The notes under the pieces: generated by a model | The model's input: the letters and a program-made list of their open reading frames with translations, nothing else | Databases searched by the model: none | What the model was told of the DNA's origin: nothing | In this document: positions 12,932 to 13,223 of the stretch, in pieces | Position numbering within the stretch: the first letter of the stretch is position 1 | Layout of the letters: the number at the start of each line of letters is the position of its first letter | Made by a program: the position numbers and the translations under genes | From: JABDGZ01 sp964487685 | GTDB taxonomy: Bacteria; Omnitrophota; Gorgyraeia; Zapsychrales; Fredricksoniimonadaceae | Assembly: GCA_964487685.1 (NCBI GenBank) | Contig: CAZASA010000062.1 | Span: forward strand, 1-13,223 | Direction: 5' to 3' | DNA length: 13,223 nucleotides

Positions 12932-13223
12932 ATGTCTAAAGCTATTGGAATAGATCTAGGAACGTCAAACTCAGCCGCCGCGGTTATGGAAGGCGGCCGT
13001 CCGGTCATCATACCATCTGCCGAAGGGGCAGGAGTTGCCTCAGGCAAAGCATTTCCGTCGTTTGTGGCATTTACTAAGGACGGACAACGTTTAGTCGGAG
13101 AGCCAGCCCGTCGTCAGGCACCGATTAATTCTGAGGGGACTATTTACGCGGCTAAACGCAAGATGGGTACTGATTTTAAATTTAAAGCTATGGGCAAGGA
13201 ATTTACTCCGCAGCAGATCAGCG
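12932..13223 (+). CDS. dnaK: Hsp70 chaperone DnaK, N-terminal part (cut by window edge)
   Basis: Only the first 97 residues are present. MSKAIGIDLGTSNSAAAVMEGG is the phosphate-1 motif of the Hsp70 ATPase domain, followed by PVIIPSAEG, a FPSFVAFTKDG segment, LVGEPARRQA and AAKRKMGTD, all in normal Hsp70 order. Hsp70 binds and refolds unfolded proteins in the cytoplasm using ATP, with DnaJ and GrpE. Compared with the usual EGNRTTPS, this protein reads EGAGVASGKAFPS, about five residues longer, and has GTSNSAAAV instead of GTTNSCVAV, as in a variant clade of bacterial and archaeal Hsp70s I recall. AGGAG lies nine bases ahead of the ATG. It may be a second, non-canonical DnaK rather than the main one. 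Confidence 0.93.
   Translation, partial: MSKAIGIDLGTSNSAAAVMEGGRPVIIPSAEGAGVASGKAFPSFVAFTKDGQRLVGEPARRQAPINSEGTIYAAKRKMGTDFKFKAMGKEFTPQQIS

Noticed and set aside
7947..13223. Second attachment site as a repeat of the tRNA 3' end
   Set aside because: I looked for TTCGAATCTCTCC or CTTCTCCGCCA further right and found none; the right boundary of the element stays open.

Overview
The window looks like a chromosomal segment of an uncultured bacterium, most likely of the Omnitrophota (PVC-related) type. The main reason is the very long modular protein at the left edge. It carries an NPAMFT motif twice and a C-terminal block (GGIDF..ANLNL..KRDG.GVPLPL) that I associate from memory with giant Omnitrophota proteins. 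Palindromic dispersed repeats sitting in frame inside coding sequence fit the same picture. This placement is inference from recalled families, not from a search.

Layout. Bases 2-4042 (+) hold the 3' part of the giant protein: an N-terminal conserved module, a Rossmann/methyltransferase-like domain, a coiled coil, HEAT-like repeats and the C-terminal block. Convergent to it (4057-4685, -) is a VapBC-type toxin-antitoxin pair, with a near-consensus promoter and a palindromic operator at 4714-4749. A RhlE-like DEAD-box RNA helicase (4773-5972, -) and an ABC-F ATPase (6116-7741, +) are divergent; the ABC-F gene appears to be transcribed almost without a leader. A long hairpin and a tRNA-Ser(GGA) gene (7855-7946, +) follow.

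The tRNA is the landing point of a small putative integrative element. A large serine recombinase (7773-9614, -) runs straight through a terminator-like hairpin and the whole tRNA on the antisense strand. A small coupled ORF lies upstream of it, and a Cro/CI-type regulator (9962-10162, +) is divergent. Between them is a control region with a good leftward promoter overlapped by TAAGGTATA inverted repeats. The right end of the element is not identified.

From about 10250 to the right edge all genes are on the + strand and look like a stress or envelope cluster. They encode a stand-alone receiver protein with Asp replaced by Glu at the phosphorylation site, an exported small protein, a Cys-rich protein, a BON-domain protein, a DUF6496-like small protein, a 42-residue basic peptide, a DJ-1/PfpI protein and the start of an Hsp70 (DnaK) gene. 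A 20-base motif with a TACAAT core occurs upstream of both the receiver gene and the BON gene and may be a shared promoter. The receiver, motif and stress genes together are the best candidate here for an undescribed regulatory unit; the recombinase/tRNA overlap and the in-frame repeats are the most concrete structural oddities.
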